A stretch of DNA of 64,000 bases, from contig NZ_JQFJ01000005.1 of the NCBI RefSeq assembly GCF_000763945.1, positions 124,001 through 188,000 of the forward strand. The letters run 5' to 3'. Numbering within the stretch: the stretch's first letter is position 1; every line of letters starts with the position of its first letter. The notes under the pieces were generated by a model. The model made no database searches, had not been told where the DNA came from, and worked only from the letters and a program-made list of their open reading frames with translations. Below are positions 26,825 through 35,601 of this stretch, piece after piece. Made by a program: the position numbers and the translations under genes. The stretch is from Sphingopyxis sp. MWB1 (GTDB lineage: Bacteria; Pseudomonadota; Alphaproteobacteria; Sphingomonadales; Sphingomonadaceae).

Positions 26825-29800
26825 ATGAAAAATCGAACGACATTGCTCGCGCAGCTTTTGGGCGGCACTGCGGCCCTGTGGGTTGCCGCCTCTCCCGCGC
26901 TCGCACAGGAGGCCGTGGACGCATCTGACCTCGATGGCGGCGCAAACGCGGCCAGCAGTGACGAGATCGTCGTCACCGGCTCGCTCTTCCGCCGCACCAA
27001 TGCCGAGACCCCCTCCCCCGTCACCGTGCTCTCGGCAACGGCGATGCAGGAGCGCGGGCTCAACAGCGCCGCGGAAGCCTTGCAGCGCGTGTCGGCGGGC
27101 AATGCAGGAACGATCACCCAGGGCTGGAATGCCGGGCATAATTTTGCCGCCGGTGCCAATGCGGTATCGCTGCGCGGTCTGACAGTGCAGTCGACGCTGA
27201 GCATTTTTGACGGGCTCCGCATGGCCTCCTATCCGCTGGCCGACGACGGCCAGCGCAATTTCGTAGACCTCAACACCATTCCCAATGCGATTATCGAGCG
27301 GATCGAGATTTTGCGCGATGGCGCCTCATCCACCTATGGCGCCGACGCTGTCGCCGGGGTGATCAACGTGATCACCAAAAAGGAAATTCAGGGGCTGCAC
27401 GGCCATGTGTCCGCCGGTCTGTCGCAGCGCGGCGACGCGGGCGAACGCCAGGCCGAGCTGACCTATGGCTATGGCAGCCTCTCCGACCAGGGATTCAATT
27501 TCTATATCAGCGGCGAATATCAATATCAGGACGCGCTGTGGGCGCGCGATCGCGGCTATCCCTTCAACACCGCCGACTGGAGCCGCTATTGCAAGGGTGA
27601 CAGCGTCAATTGCCTTCGCAACCTCAATCCCAATGGTGTTAGCCCCAATGGCTATTTCAACGGGCTGAGGGCGATACCCGGCATCACCATGGTTCGCCCC
27701 GTTGATGATGCCGGCGGTGCGATTGGCAATGGGCGCTTCGCCTTTCTGAACGCCGCACGCGGCTGCGGGCCCTGGGATATGGTGCAGCTGACCCCCGACC
27801 AGATCGCCAAGGCGGTCACCGCGCCTGCCGACGGCCGCGTGTGCACGCAAAATGCGGTTGGCGAATATGCGATGCTGCAGCCCGAAATCGAACGCTTCGG
27901 CTTTTCGGGGCGCTTCACCGCCAATATCGGCGATGATCACCAGCTTTATGCGATGGGCAATTATTACAAGACGCGGACCTTCGCCTCCTCCGCGCCGCGC
28001 GGCTGGACCGATCGACCAACCTCGCCCCGCAGCGGCGCCGTCGTCTATAATGTCATCGCGCCCGTCTATGTCTGCCCCACCGGCAAGGGCACGCTGAACG
28101 GCGTAGACACCGGCTGCACCGCGGCCAATGGCGTGCTCAATCCCTATAATCCCTATGCAGCTTCGGGGCGCACGGCGCAGCTCTTCTTTGCGCCCGACCG
28201 GCCGACCACCGACGAAACATCGACGCGTTCGCTGCGCGGGGCCATCGGGTTGACCGGTTCGTTCGGCGACGACTGGCGCTATTCGGCAGAGTTCACCGCA
28301 TCGAATGTGGCGCTGACCCGCACGCAGAACGGCTATGCAATTCCGCAGCGGATCATGGATGTTGTCGCGCGCGGCACGTTCAACTTCGCCAATCCCGATG
28401 CCACACCGGACGACGTCTGGGATTATATCATGCCGACCAATGTGACCCACTCGGTCTCGAACCTCTGGCAGGCGACCGCGAACGTCACTCGTTCGTTCGC
28501 CGAACTGCCGGGCGGTCCGCTGGAGGCAGCGCTCGGCGTTGCCTATCGCCAGGAATCGATCGACGCCCCCAGCGCCAACCCGCAGAATGATGCGCATCCC
28601 TATGATCGCTATTATGTCATCAATGCGGTAGGCACGGCGGGTAGCCGCAATGTTTTCTCCACCTTCGGGGAAATCAGTGCGCCGGTCTTTGACCAGCTGG
28701 AGATGAATTTCTCAGGCCGCTATGACAGCTATTCGACGGGTCAGAGCAATTTCTCGCCCAAGGTCGGGGTGAAGGTGACGCCGATCCCGCAGATCGCGCT
28801 GCGCGGCACCTGGTCCAAGGGCTTCCGTATTCCGAGCTTCAACGAAGCCTTCGGCCTGCCGACGACGGGCTTTGTGTCGCAGGGCGGCGGCACCTTCTGC
28901 ACCACCTATGCCGAATTCTGCGCGGCGCATGGCAATAATGCCTATGCCTCCAGCCCCTTCTCGGTCGGTCTGACGAGCGTCGGCAACCCCGAACTCTCGC
29001 CCGAACGATCGCAGAATATAACGCTGGGCGCCATTTTCGAACCGCTGCCCAATGTCAGCTTCACCGTCGATCTGTGGCGGATCAAGGTTCGCGACCAGAT
29101 TGTCGGGGTCAGCGATATCGGTCCGGTACTCGCCGCCTATTACAAGAATAATGGCGTGGTGAATATTCCGGGTATCATCGTCACCCCCGGGGCACCCGAT
29201 CAGGCGAATCCCAATGCCCTGCCGCATATCGGGACGATCCAGGCCTCCTATGCCAATGCCAACCGGCAGCTGGTTCAGGGGATCGACTTTGGCGTCAACG
29301 CCCGTTTCGACCTGACCGACGATGTACGGTTCACCACCTCATTCGAGGCGTCCTATCTCGACAAAAATCACCTGACGCTGGTCGATCCCGTCACCGGCAA
29401 GGCGCAGGATCCGCAAAAATATGAAGGCACGCTGAGCCCTTGCAACGTCACCTCCTGCTCCGGCTCGCCGCAATGGCGCGGAAGCTGGCAGAACACGCTG
29501 GCCTTTGGCGGCACGACGATCAGCGCCACCGCCTATTATACCAGCGGATATGATGTGGCTCAGGTCGATTTCGACGCGGTGCCGGGTGATTGCGAAAGCG
29601 CTGTCGATGCCGGCGCCATTGCCTATCCCGACGGGACGCCCTTTGCCTGCCGTTCCAAATCCATCTGGAATGTGGATCTGACGGCCACCCAAAAGATCGG
29701 CGACCGCTTCACCATCTATGCCAATATCCTGAACCTGCTGGATACCAAGCCGCCGTTCGACCCGAACGCAGCCTATCATCTCTATGGGTATAATCCGGCA

Positions 29801-29860
29801 TGGGCCGGTCCCAACATCATGGGCCGCTATTTCCGCATCGGCGCCAAGGTCAGCCTCTGA
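26825..29860 (+). CDS. Large TonB-dependent outer-membrane receptor
   Basis: A 1011-residue receptor. The signal peptide ends at about residue 27 (ASPALAQ). The plug has DEIVVTGSLFRRTNAETPSPV and IIERIEILRDGASSTYGADAVAGVINVIT. The barrel is long, with extended loops containing cysteines, and ends FRIGAKVSL. Proteins of this size class in sphingomonads often import peptides, saccharides or large aromatics rather than siderophores. ATG 26825 is preferred; ATG 26819 would add two residues. The two-component pair upstream probably controls it. A textbook terminator follows. Confidence 0.95.
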   Translation: MKNRTTLLAQLLGGTAALWVAASPALAQEAVDASDLDGGANAASSDEIVVTGSLFRRTNAETPSPVTVLSATAMQERGLNSAAEALQRVSAGNAGTITQGWNAGHNFAAGANAVSLRGLTVQSTLSIFDGLRMASYPLADDGQRNFVDLNTIPNAIIERIEILRDGASSTYGADAVAGVINVITKKEIQGLHGHVSAGLSQRGDAGERQAELTYGYGSLSDQGFNFYISGEYQYQDALWARDRGYPFNTADWSRYCKGDSVNCLRNLNPNGVSPNGYFNGLRAIPGITMVRPVDDAGGAIGNGRFAFLNAARGCGPWDMVQLTPDQIAKAVTAPADGRVCTQNAVGEYAMLQPEIERFGFSGRFTANIGDDHQLYAMGNYYKTRTFASSAPRGWTDRPTSPRSGAVVYNVIAPVYVCPTGKGTLNGVDTGCTAANGVLNPYNPYAASGRTAQLFFAPDRPTTDETSTRSLRGAIGLTGSFGDDWRYSAEFTASNVALTRTQNGYAIPQRIMDVVARGTFNFANPDATPDDVWDYIMPTNVTHSVSNLWQATANVTRSFAELPGGPLEAALGVAYRQESIDAPSANPQNDAHPYDRYYVINAVGTAGSRNVFSTFGEISAPVFDQLEMNFSGRYDSYSTGQSNFSPKVGVKVTPIPQIALRGTWSKGFRIPSFNEAFGLPTTGFVSQGGGTFCTTYAEFCAAHGNNAYASSPFSVGLTSVGNPELSPERSQNITLGAIFEPLPNVSFTVDLWRIKVRDQIVGVSDIGPVLAAYYKNNGVVNIPGIIVTPGAPDQANPNALPHIGTIQASYANANRQLVQGIDFGVNARFDLTDDVRFTTSFEASYLDKNHLTLVDPVTGKAQDPQKYEGTLSPCNVTSCSGSPQWRGSWQNTLAFGGTTISATAYYTSGYDVAQVDFDAVPGDCESAVDAGAIAYPDGTPFACRSKSIWNVDLTATQKIGDRFTIYANILNLLDTKPPFDPNAAYHLYGYNPAWAGPNIMGRYFRIGAKVSL

Positions 29861-29885
29861 TCACTGGCCAGCACCGGGCAAGGAA

Positions 29886-29913
29886 GGGGGCGGTATTTAC
29901 CGCCCCCTTTTTT
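29886..29913 (+). terminator. Rho-independent terminator of the large TonB receptor gene
   Basis: GGGGGCGGT (29886-29894) pairs with ACCGCCCCC (29899-29907) around ATTT, followed by six T residues. Confidence 0.95.
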
Positions 29914-30175
29914 GCCCGATTAAATTGTATCGCGCCGCCGTCGTTGTTCGTCGATTGGTCGACCCCCGCCGGCCTTGGTCGCAGGGAGGCTGCAAAGCCG
30001 CAGCTCCTGAGCCATTTTCATCTTGTCGATGAAGAGGTGGATGCACCCCGATAGGCGCCCGCCCCTCAACGCGACCCGCGACCGCCATATTGTCGCAGGC
30101 CGCAGCATCGACCCGCGGTCGGTTCGTCCCTGAGCCGGCAGCAGGGGCGGTTCCGCGGGACCGCCCCGCCCTTTT
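29914..30175. other. Gene-free stretch with a hairpin after methionine gamma-lyase
   Basis: No reading frame with protein-like composition. Near its right end GGGGCGGT (30144-30151) pairs with ACCGCCCC (30160-30167). This is just past the stop of the leftward methionine gamma-lyase gene and is its likely transcript end, although the U-run is on the other side (TTTTT at 30172-30176 on the + strand). Confidence 0.5.
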
Positions 30176-31390
30176 TCAGGCATGGGCGGTAACCGGGGCG
30201 GCGACCTGTTCCAGCGCCTGCATCAGATCGGCGAGGATATCCTCCACTTCCTCCAGCCCGACCGACAGGCGAACAAGCCCGTTGGCGATGCCATGTTCGC
30301 GGCGCTCCTCTTCGCTATAGGTTGAATGGGTCATGCTGGCGGGATGCTGGATCAGGCTTTCGGCATCGCCCAGCGATACCGCGCGCTGTACCAGCTGCAA
30401 CCGGTTCATCATTGCCACCCCGGCCGCATAGCCGCCGTGCAGTTCAAAGGCGATCATGCCGCCAAAGCCCGGCATCTGCCGCCGCGCCAAATCATGCTGA
30501 GCAAAGCTCGCCAGCCCCGGGTAATGGACCGCTGCCACCGCCGGATGCGCGGCCAGCGCTTCTGCCACCAAACCGGCCGACCGGCTATGCTCGGCCATGC
30601 GCAGCTTTAGTGTCTTCAGGCCGCGCAGCACCAGCATCGCGTTGAACGGCGCCATGATCGCGCCGGTCATATCCTTGATCCCGACGAGCCGCACCTGCTG
30701 CATATCCTCCGCGCGTCCCAGCGCGATACCGCCCACCAGATCGCCATGGCCGCCCAGATATTTGGTCGCCGAATGGACGACGATATCCGCCCCTAGCATG
30801 ATCGGCTGGGTTAGCACCGGGGTCGCATAAGTATTGTCGACCACCGTGCGCGCGCCATGGTCATGCGCGATCGCCGAAATGGCGCCGATATCGACGAGGC
30901 GCATATTGGGATTGGCGGGCGTTTCGAAATAGACGATGCGCGTATCCTTGCCGATTGCAGCGCGCAGATTGTCGGGATCGGTCATATCGACATGGGTGAT
31001 CTTTATCCCGAAACGCGCGAGGCCGTGACGCATGAAGGCAAAGGTGCAGCCATAGAGCGTCTTGTCGACGATCACCTCGTCACCCGGCTTCAGAAAGGTC
31101 CAGAGCACACCCGCAATCGCCCCCATGCCCGATGCGGTCGCGACCGCCGCTTCGGCACCTTCCAGCGTAGCCATGCGCGTTTCGAGCAGGTCGAGCGTCG
31201 GATTGGCAATGCGGCTGTAAAAATAGCCCGGCCGTTCACCCGCGAAAATCTCGGCCCCCGCCTCTGCCGTTTCAAAGGTGAAGGTGGAGGACAGGTGGAG
31301 CGGAGGAACAAGCGCCCCTTCGTGAGCGGTCGCATCATAGCCGGCATGAATGGCGCGGCTGGCAAAACCCGAAAGCGGTATCGACGGCAT
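30176..31390 (-). CDS. Methionine gamma-lyase
   Basis: A 404-residue PLP enzyme splitting methionine into methanethiol, 2-oxobutyrate and ammonia. The PLP lysine is K210 (HSATKYLGGHGD). The residues that distinguish methionine gamma-lyase from other trans-sulfuration enzymes are present: C115 in TLYGCTFAF and K239-D240 in GIKDMTGA, which align with Cys116, Lys240 and Asp241 of the Pseudomonas putida enzyme. GGAGGAG precedes the ATG. The divergent Lrp-type gene mirrors the mdeA/mdeR arrangement of P. putida. Confidence 0.93.
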   Translation of the reverse strand: MPSIPLSGFASRAIHAGYDATAHEGALVPPLHLSSTFTFETAEAGAEIFAGERPGYFYSRIANPTLDLLETRMATLEGAEAAVATASGMGAIAGVLWTFLKPGDEVIVDKTLYGCTFAFMRHGLARFGIKITHVDMTDPDNLRAAIGKDTRIVYFETPANPNMRLVDIGAISAIAHDHGARTVVDNTYATPVLTQPIMLGADIVVHSATKYLGGHGDLVGGIALGRAEDMQQVRLVGIKDMTGAIMAPFNAMLVLRGLKTLKLRMAEHSRSAGLVAEALAAHPAVAAVHYPGLASFAQHDLARRQMPGFGGMIAFELHGGYAAGVAMMNRLQLVQRAVSLGDAESLIQHPASMTHSTYSEEERREHGIANGLVRLSVGLEEVEDILADLMQALEQVAAPVTAHA

Positions 31391-31430
31391 GAAGAGCTCC
31401 TCCCAAATACCGTCAGATTAGCAGAAGCAT

Positions 31431-31488
31431 GTTGGCAGGTGCTGCCGATATATGCCATAGATGGCAGAATTTGTAGAAGATACTGCCA
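31431..31488. promoter_or_regulatory. Lrp-type operator array between methionine gamma-lyase and its regulator
   Basis: Three related elements lie in the 108-base divergent gap: GGCAG-GTG-CTGCC at 31434-31446, the perfect palindrome TGCCATAGATGGCA at 31453-31466, and a half-site CTGCCA at 31483-31488. Centres are roughly 20-25 bases apart, about two helix turns, as expected for cooperative Lrp-family binding. The site nearest the regulator abuts its ribosome site, suggesting autorepression. Confidence 0.65.
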
Positions 31489-31498
31489 GGGAGATACC

Positions 31499-31963
31499 GT
31501 GGACAGCAAGGATTATCAGATTATCGGCACATTGATGCGCGATGGTCGGCTGAGCAACCAGGATCTCGCCGCACAGGTCAATCTCTCACCCTCCCCCTGT
31601 TTGCGGCGTGTTCGCTTGCTGGAGGAAGCGGGGGTGATCACGGGTTATACGGCGCTGGTCGATCAAAAGGCGCTGGGCTTTCCTATCACTGTCTTTGTCG
31701 GAATCAAACTCAGCCGCCACGACAAGGTCACGGTGCAGGGATTTGAATCCGCAATCGGGGCGATTGACGAGATTATCGATTGCTTCCTGATGACGGGGGA
31801 GATCGACTATCTGCTCCGCGTCGTGGCGCGCGATCTCGACGGCTATGAGCATTTTGTGCGCGAAAAACTGCACGCCATCGAGGGTATCGCCTCGATCGAC
31901 ACCAGCCTGGCCTATGGCGTGGTCAAACAGGGACATTCCCTGCCCTTGACGCCCCGCCCCTGA
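31499..31963 (+). CDS. Lrp/AsnC family regulator (MdeR-like)
   Basis: A 154-residue regulator with an N-terminal winged helix (YQIIGTLMRDGRLSNQDLAAQVNLSPSPCLRRVRLLEEAGVI, written here only by its role) covering residues 4-50 and a C-terminal RAM ligand-binding domain (about 65-145). The start is GTG 31499, seven bases after GGGAG; the open frame extends far upstream but only as a shadow of the neighbouring gene. By position it should respond to methionine or a related amino acid and control the divergent lyase. Confidence 0.92.
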   Translation: MDSKDYQIIGTLMRDGRLSNQDLAAQVNLSPSPCLRRVRLLEEAGVITGYTALVDQKALGFPITVFVGIKLSRHDKVTVQGFESAIGAIDEIIDCFLMTGEIDYLLRVVARDLDGYEHFVREKLHAIEGIASIDTSLAYGVVKQGHSLPLTPRP

Positions 31964-32039
31964 ATATCAGCGGCGGAGCGTACGGGCGATGAACAGCGGC
32001 CCGAAAGGGAAGAGCCGCCGCATCGGAAAGCAGGCTGAC

Positions 32040-33362
32040 CTAGCCGCTTTTCAATTCATCCTTGAGCCGCAGGCTGGCGCGCCAGAAGAAGAAAGCCGGG
32101 ATCAGCCCCAGCCACGCCGCGCCATAAAGAACATAGCGGACGCTTTCCTGCCCATAGGTTGGCGCCAGCAGATCGGACAGCACACCGAACAGGAAGGGGC
32201 CAAAGCCGAGGCCGATCAGATTTTGGCCGAATAACATGATCGACGCCGCGACGGCTCGTCCCTGCGGACGCACCAGTCCCTGCACACAAGCATAGGTGGG
32301 ACCATAATAAGCGGTGTTGAGCACCGTCGGCACGATCAGCAACGCTACCGCGACCCACCATTCCTCCATATAATAGCCGAGGAAGAGCAAGGGCGCCGCA
32401 ATTGCCATGCCATAAGCAGGCAGGGTGAGAATATGCTTTTTATCCCGCTTGCCCAACAGGTCGGCGGACTTCCCCCCCAACCAGGTTCCAGCAACCCCCG
32501 CCAGCCCCAGCACCACCGCCATCGACAGCCCGGCCTCGGTCGTCGAAAAACCGTGACTGCGGATGAAGAAGCTGACCGTCCAGAGCGCCTTGCCATAGCT
32601 TAGAAAAGCGGTGACGGACGCAGCAATCAGAATATACACGAAAGCACGCGAACCAAGGATCTCTCCCATGGCCTCCCGCGTCGAAAGCTGCGCAGGGGCG
32701 GCGTCCGCCGCCGCCTTGGCAATTTCCTGTGGACGACTCAAGCGCGGGTCGCGCAGCACAAGGAGCAGGATCAGCGCAAGCAACAGGCCCGGTGCGCCGA
32801 CAAGCATCAAAGCGATGCGCCACCCATAAAGATCATTGACGATCCCGCCGATGATTAGGCCGAGCAGCGATCCGATGGGCACGCCCATGCCATAAAAAGC
32901 GATGGCCGAGGACCGTTTTTCTGCCGGAACGCTGTCGCTGATCAGCGAATGCGCCGCCGGGGTGCAACCCGCTTCGCCAACACCGACACCGATGCGCGCA
33001 AACAGCAATTGCACGAAATTCTGAGCAAGGCCGCAAACGGCCGTCATCGCCGACCAGATGGCGAGAGCCAACGCGATCAGCCGGACGCGGTTCGTCCCTT
33101 CCCTGTCGGCATAGCGGGCGATGGGAATGCCCAGCAACGCATAAAAAACCGCAAAAGCCGGGCCGGCCAGCAAACCCAGCTGTGTATCGCTGAGGTTAAG
33201 ATCGGCTTTGATCGGTTCAGCCAATATGTTGACGATTTGGCGGTCAAGGAAATTGAAAATATAGACGATCAACAGGATCCACAGCATCGTGCGGGTGCTG
33301 GCGGAAACATCATTTTCGGTCGGCGACCTTATGCCCTCTATGGGGGCGTATTTATCGTTCAT
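32040..33362 (-). CDS. MFS transporter (spinster-like)
   Basis: A 440-residue, 12-helix permease. FNFLDRQIVNILAEPIKADLNLSDTQLGLLAG is the same helix-1 signature as in the MFS protein at 19.5 kb, so the two are paralogues. RIGVGVGEAGCTPAAHSLISDSVPAEKRS follows in helices 4-5. ATG 33362 has GGGAG upstream. It sits downstream of, but opposite to, the Lrp-type gene; a link to methionine metabolism is possible but unsupported. Substrate unknown. Confidence 0.9.
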   Translation of the reverse strand: MNDKYAPIEGIRSPTENDVSASTRTMLWILLIVYIFNFLDRQIVNILAEPIKADLNLSDTQLGLLAGPAFAVFYALLGIPIARYADREGTNRVRLIALALAIWSAMTAVCGLAQNFVQLLFARIGVGVGEAGCTPAAHSLISDSVPAEKRSSAIAFYGMGVPIGSLLGLIIGGIVNDLYGWRIALMLVGAPGLLLALILLLVLRDPRLSRPQEIAKAAADAAPAQLSTREAMGEILGSRAFVYILIAASVTAFLSYGKALWTVSFFIRSHGFSTTEAGLSMAVVLGLAGVAGTWLGGKSADLLGKRDKKHILTLPAYGMAIAAPLLFLGYYMEEWWVAVALLIVPTVLNTAYYGPTYACVQGLVRPQGRAVAASIMLFGQNLIGLGFGPFLFGVLSDLLAPTYGQESVRYVLYGAAWLGLIPAFFFWRASLRLKDELKSG

Positions 33363-33771
33363 CTTTTTCTCCCAAGCCCATGGGAGCAAGCGCGGCGCGC
33401 GGTGTCAACGCCCGCCCCGCGCATAGGGATAAGGGAGTTGCAATTGCCGCTACGGCTGGCGGCGTACAGCGTCAGGAGATTTTTTTTCCTATGCGCGGTT
33501 TACGGCCCCTGTCTTGTCCTGATCACCGGCTTTGCCAGTGCTGTCAGGCCGCGCGCCCTTCCTGCCTTTCCTGGCAGACGAGCTGCGATTCTCCAGCTCG
33601 AAGGTGACCACCAGCGGCCCAGGCCCAGAGACCTGCTCCTCTGGGCCCTCAAAGGACCAGAAGGAGCGGCCTGCCATTTTTCGCAGGCTATACCGTGATA
33701 GAAAGCTTTGCCGCGCGCCTTGCCCTGTCTCCGGGGAATCAACGGCAGGCAAGGAAATCCCCTCAGCTACG
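33363..33771. other. Gene-free segment with four consecutive hairpins (possible structured RNA or repeat)
   Basis: Short open frames exist on both strands but none has a ribosome site or recognisable family. Between 33562 and 33688 four perfect hairpins follow one another: CTGCC/GGCAG (33562-33577, 6-base loop), CGAGCTG/CAGCTCG (33579-33600), GGCCCAGAG/CTCTGGGCC (33622-33647) and GCCTGC/GCAGGC (33669-33688). The last three all have 8-base loops. This could be a non-coding RNA or a dispersed element; I cannot decide from one copy. Confidence 0.45.
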
Positions 33772-34254
33772 TCAGCGGCGGCGTTGGCGGCGTTGCCAGC
33801 CCATTTCTTCCACTTCCATTAACTCCATCGGGACGTGGATGGCGCGGATGGCCATGCGGACCTCGACAAGGAAGAGGATGAGCGAGACAAGCAGCAGGAG
33901 CATGGCGAGCGCAAAGGCCCAGGAGGCGGCGACCGCGAGATTGAGGCCGGTAAAGGCCTGCGTGAAAAGCAGCGCGACGAGCACACAGACGACGATGCCG
34001 CAGGCGACCGCGGTGCCGATCGAATTGTTGATCACATCCATGCGCCGGTCGGCCCAGCGCAATTCGGCGACCACCTTTTCATGCTCGGCGCCCTCGGTCT
34101 CCGCCCAGCGGTCCATCAACACGCGCGAGCGGTCGACGACCCGCGACAACCGGCCCGTAAGCACATTGAGGAGGCTGCCGGTCGCCACCAGCAGGAAAAC
34201 CGGCGTGACCGACAGCTGGATCGTCTGCGCAATCGCGCTCGCGTCGAGCGACAT
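33772..34254 (-). CDS. DUF2721 family membrane protein
   Basis: A 160-residue inner-membrane protein with three hydrophobic segments: TIQLSVTPVFLLVATGSLLN near the N-terminus and two between about residues 75 and 135. The conserved RLSRVVDRSR loop after the first helix is typical of DUF2721. Function unknown. Its ATG shares one base with the stop codon of the aminotransferase upstream, so the two are co-transcribed. Confidence 0.88.
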   Translation of the reverse strand: MSLDASAIAQTIQLSVTPVFLLVATGSLLNVLTGRLSRVVDRSRVLMDRWAETEGAEHEKVVAELRWADRRMDVINNSIGTAVACGIVVCVLVALLFTQAFTGLNLAVAASWAFALAMLLLLVSLILFLVEVRMAIRAIHVPMELMEVEEMGWQRRQRRR

Positions 34255-35477
34255 TATCCCCGGCCGCCCGCCGCCGATGCGGAACCCGCGTTGATGCCGT
34301 GCATCGACAGGAATTTCTTGATGTTGCGCGCGGCCTGACGAATGCGCTGCTCATTTTCCACCATGGCGATGCGGACGAAACCCTCGCCATCCTCGCCATA
34401 GCCCACGCCGGGCGCGACCGCGACCTTGGCATGGGTGAGCAATTGCTTGGAAAATTCAAGGCTGCCCATATCCTTGAGCGCGGGCGGCAAGGGCGCCCAG
34501 GCGAACATCGACGCGGGCGGGCTGGGAATGTCCCATCCGGCACGGCCAAAGCTTTCGACCATGACATCGCGCCGCTTCTGATAAAGTTCGCGGTTGCGCT
34601 CGACAATGTCCTGCGGCCCGTTGAGCGCGGCGCAGGCGGCAGCCTGAATCGGGGTGAAAGCGCCATAGTCGAGATAGGATTTCACCCGCGTCATCGCCGC
34701 GATCAGTCTTTTGTTGCCGACCGCAAAGCCCATGCGCCACCCCGCCATCGAATAGGTTTTCGACATGGAGGTAAATTCGATGGCGACATCCTTTGCGCCG
34801 GGCACCTGCAGGATCGAAGGCGTCGGATTGCCGTCATAATAAAGCTCGGAATAGGCAAGGTCCGAGAGGACCCAGACCTTGTTTTCCTTCGCCCAGGCCA
34901 CCAGCCGTTCGTAGAAGGCGAGATCGACGGCCTCGGCCGTCGGGTTCGACGGGTAATTGACGACGAGGATCGACGGACGCGGGACGGTGAAGGCCATGGC
35001 GCGATCGAGCGCGCGCCAATAGGCCTCGTCGGGAGTCGTCGGCACGCTGCGGATCGTGGCGCCCGCGATGATGAAGCCAAAGGTGTGAATGGGATAGCTG
35101 GGGTTCGGCGCCAGCACGACATCGCCGGGGCCGGTGATCGCGGTGGCGAGGCTCGCCAGCCCTTCCTTTGACCCCATGGTCACCACCACTTCGCTTTCGG
35201 GGTCGAGTTCGACATTGAAGCGGCGGGCATAATAATTGGCCTGCGCGCGGCGCAGCCCCGGAATGCCCTTTGACTGTGAATAGCCATGGGCGTCGGGCTT
35301 GGCCGCGACTTCGCACAATTTGTCGATGACATGCTGGGGCGGCGGCAGGTCGGGGTTGCCCATCCCCAGGTCGATAATGTCCTCTCCCGCCGCGCGCGCC
35401 GCCGCTCGCATCGCATTCACTTCGGCGATGACATAGGGCGGCAGGCGCTTGATGCGATAGAATTCATCGTCTGACAT
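34254..35477 (-). CDS. alaC: AlaC-like aminotransferase (class I/II)
   Basis: A 407-residue PLP aminotransferase. IIDLGMGNPDLPPPQHV, NYPSNPTAEAV and the PLP-lysine segment SMSKTYSMAGWRMGF identify the group that includes glutamate-pyruvate transaminase AlaC and LL-diaminopimelate aminotransferase relatives. ARNIKKFL ends the domain. Alanine synthesis is the most likely role; the symbol rests on similarity recalled rather than searched. Divergent from phaC. Confidence 0.85.
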   Translation of the reverse strand: MSDDEFYRIKRLPPYVIAEVNAMRAAARAAGEDIIDLGMGNPDLPPPQHVIDKLCEVAAKPDAHGYSQSKGIPGLRRAQANYYARRFNVELDPESEVVVTMGSKEGLASLATAITGPGDVVLAPNPSYPIHTFGFIIAGATIRSVPTTPDEAYWRALDRAMAFTVPRPSILVVNYPSNPTAEAVDLAFYERLVAWAKENKVWVLSDLAYSELYYDGNPTPSILQVPGAKDVAIEFTSMSKTYSMAGWRMGFAVGNKRLIAAMTRVKSYLDYGAFTPIQAAACAALNGPQDIVERNRELYQKRRDVMVESFGRAGWDIPSPPASMFAWAPLPPALKDMGSLEFSKQLLTHAKVAVAPGVGYGEDGEGFVRIAMVENEQRIRQAARNIKKFLSMHGINAGSASAAGGRG

Positions 35478-35601
35478 GGGAAACTAGAACAACTCCTTTT
35501 CGTTGAATCTTCGTTAAAGGGGGCTCGCGTACCGGAAAGTTCGCCAGCCGTCCGCGAGATTGTTATAGGCATAATATCGACTCTGACCAGCGAGAACGGA
35601 A

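Noticed and set aside
30857..31498. Upstream extension of the Lrp-type regulator frame
   Set aside because: It is antisense to methionine gamma-lyase; GTG 31499 has a good ribosome site and gives the normal family length.
33489..33822. Short open frames on both strands of the hairpin-rich segment
   Set aside because: None has a ribosome site or protein-like composition, and they overlap each other; the hairpins explain the region better.
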